Shown: positions 63,315 through 64,000 of the stretch, piece after piece
How the letters are laid out: each line of letters starts with the position of its first letter
How positions within the stretch are numbered: position 1 is the stretch's first letter
Origin: Schistocephalus solidus
Taxonomy: Eukaryota > Platyhelminthes > Cestoda > Diphyllobothriidea > Diphyllobothriidae
Direction: 5' to 3'
Assembly: GCA_017591395.1 (NCBI GenBank)
Contig: WEDG01002105.1
Coordinates: forward strand, 99,155 to 163,154
DNA: 64,000 bases
Notes under the pieces: generated by a model
Seen by the model: the letters and a program-made list of their open reading frames with translations, nothing else
Told to the model about the DNA's origin: nothing
Database searches by the model: none
Made by a program: the position numbers and the translations under genes

Positions 63315-63625
63315 CATTTGACCGACGATTTCGATGAGGACACCGCGTGCTCCATAACATGGTGGCGCAGGGACGGTTGCTCGCGCGTGATTTAGTTTAT
63401 AGTGGTATTAGACTTTCACACATCTACCGCAATTTTTCCTCCTCCCCCGACTGGACCCGGTGTGAAGAAAACCGAAAACAGGTTACAATGCAGGTAGCTG
63501 GCGCCGTTATTTCCGCATGGCACTACACCGACCCGGATTTCACAGTGCGGGAGTGCCATAGAGGCCACATTAATGAGTTATTTCAGCCTGATCACTCGGT
63601 TATTCCACACAACCACAAGCTGTGC
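63315..63625 (-). repeat. Old modular repeat copy, minus strand
   Basis: Contains reverse complements of the family landmarks (ACCGACGATTTCGATGAGGA, CGCGCGTGATTTAGTTTATA, CCTCCTCCCCCGACTGGACC, GAGTGCCATAGAGGCCACAT). The 140-codon plus-strand ORF across it is not a gene. Confidence 0.65.
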
Positions 63626-63861
63626 CCATATACGCAGTTGACACGGAAATTTGACCTTTCAGCAATCGCGTCTTTCTCAATTTTTGAAAAATATGATATC
63701 GATTTCAACACTTTCTTGGTGTTTTCACTTAGTTGTAGGTCGTTCAATAGTACTTGCAAATTTTGGTAAATGCATGATGCCGGTTTGCGATTGGGTACAA
63801 CCTTTTGTGAACTGATGTATAATTAATGAGATACTGTAGTAGGCGGCTCAGAAAAGTGGTA

Positions 63862-64000
63862 GCAATACGACAGTTCGACCGTCGTAGTCCGACGATGTCC
63901 ACCGTATGCTCCATGGGAAAGTAGGGCAGGGACGGTGACTTGCGCGTGCTTAAGTTTAAAGTGATAGTAGACTTGTGCTGCATCTACCACTCTCTCCTCC
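63862..64000 (-). repeat. Modular repeat 3' end, minus strand, cut by window edge
   Basis: Starts with ATACGACAGTTCGACCGTCG and reads into CACCGTATGCTCCATGGGAA and GACGGTGACTTGCGCGTGC, the terminal sequence of the family. It continues past the window. Confidence 0.8.

Overview
This is eukaryotic, repeat-dominated DNA. The retroelement repertoire fits a flatworm: CR1-like and RTE-like LINEs, Penelope-like elements (PLEs) and tRNA-derived SINEs. Introns of only 33-41 nt also fit. The LINE with C2H2 zinc fingers behind the reverse transcriptase, and the general style of the repeats, suggest a diphyllobothriid tapeworm (Spirometra/Dibothriocephalus type). That assignment is inference. There are no bacterial operons, no rRNA and no CRISPR array.

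The best host gene is on the minus strand from 24640 down to 10125 and continues beyond the left window edge. It is a lecithin:cholesterol acyltransferase-family gene closest to lysosomal group XV phospholipase A2. Four exons lie within 820 bp, separated by introns of 41, 41 and 33 nt. An intron of about 13.5 kb filled with repeats then leads to exon 5. The rest of the enzyme, including the catalytic Asp and His, is not in the window. Exons 3 and 4 each carry an apparent 1-nt insertion, so this is either a decaying gene or an assembly with indel errors.

Layout. 1-3512: broken RTE-like LINE (endonuclease, RT, five C2H2 fingers). 3505-10000: modular GC-rich repeat family and LINE relics. 10125-24640: phospholipase gene; its large intron carries an inverted copy of the modular repeat, MITE-like palindromes, tRNA-like SINE heads and LINE/PLE relics. 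25638-26640: a cluster of tRNA-SINEs plus a modular-repeat end. 26681-29773: a PLE with RT and GIY-YIG endonuclease whose 3' 680 bp is repeated in inverted orientation at its front. 29880-31250: a second, truncated PLE. 33480-50672: a CR1-like LINE cluster in which a near-complete 4.8-kb element (45197-50003, minus) is inserted into an older CR1-like element (41278-45196 plus 50004-50672). 51727-55140: two copies of another LINE 3' region. 55150-64000: sparse sequence with candidate host exons (57796-58150, 60063-60162, 60881-61553), a SINE tandem dimer with an inverted partial copy, and more modular-repeat ends.

No non-transposon multi-gene system is visible. The most notable signals are hammerhead-ribozyme-like hairpins in the PLEs and in the tRNA-SINE, the PLE fold-back, the fully bracketed nested CR1-like insertion, and a pol III-like box set antisense to the start of that element's ORF1. 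Functional claims rest on motif recognition by eye; no database search was run.
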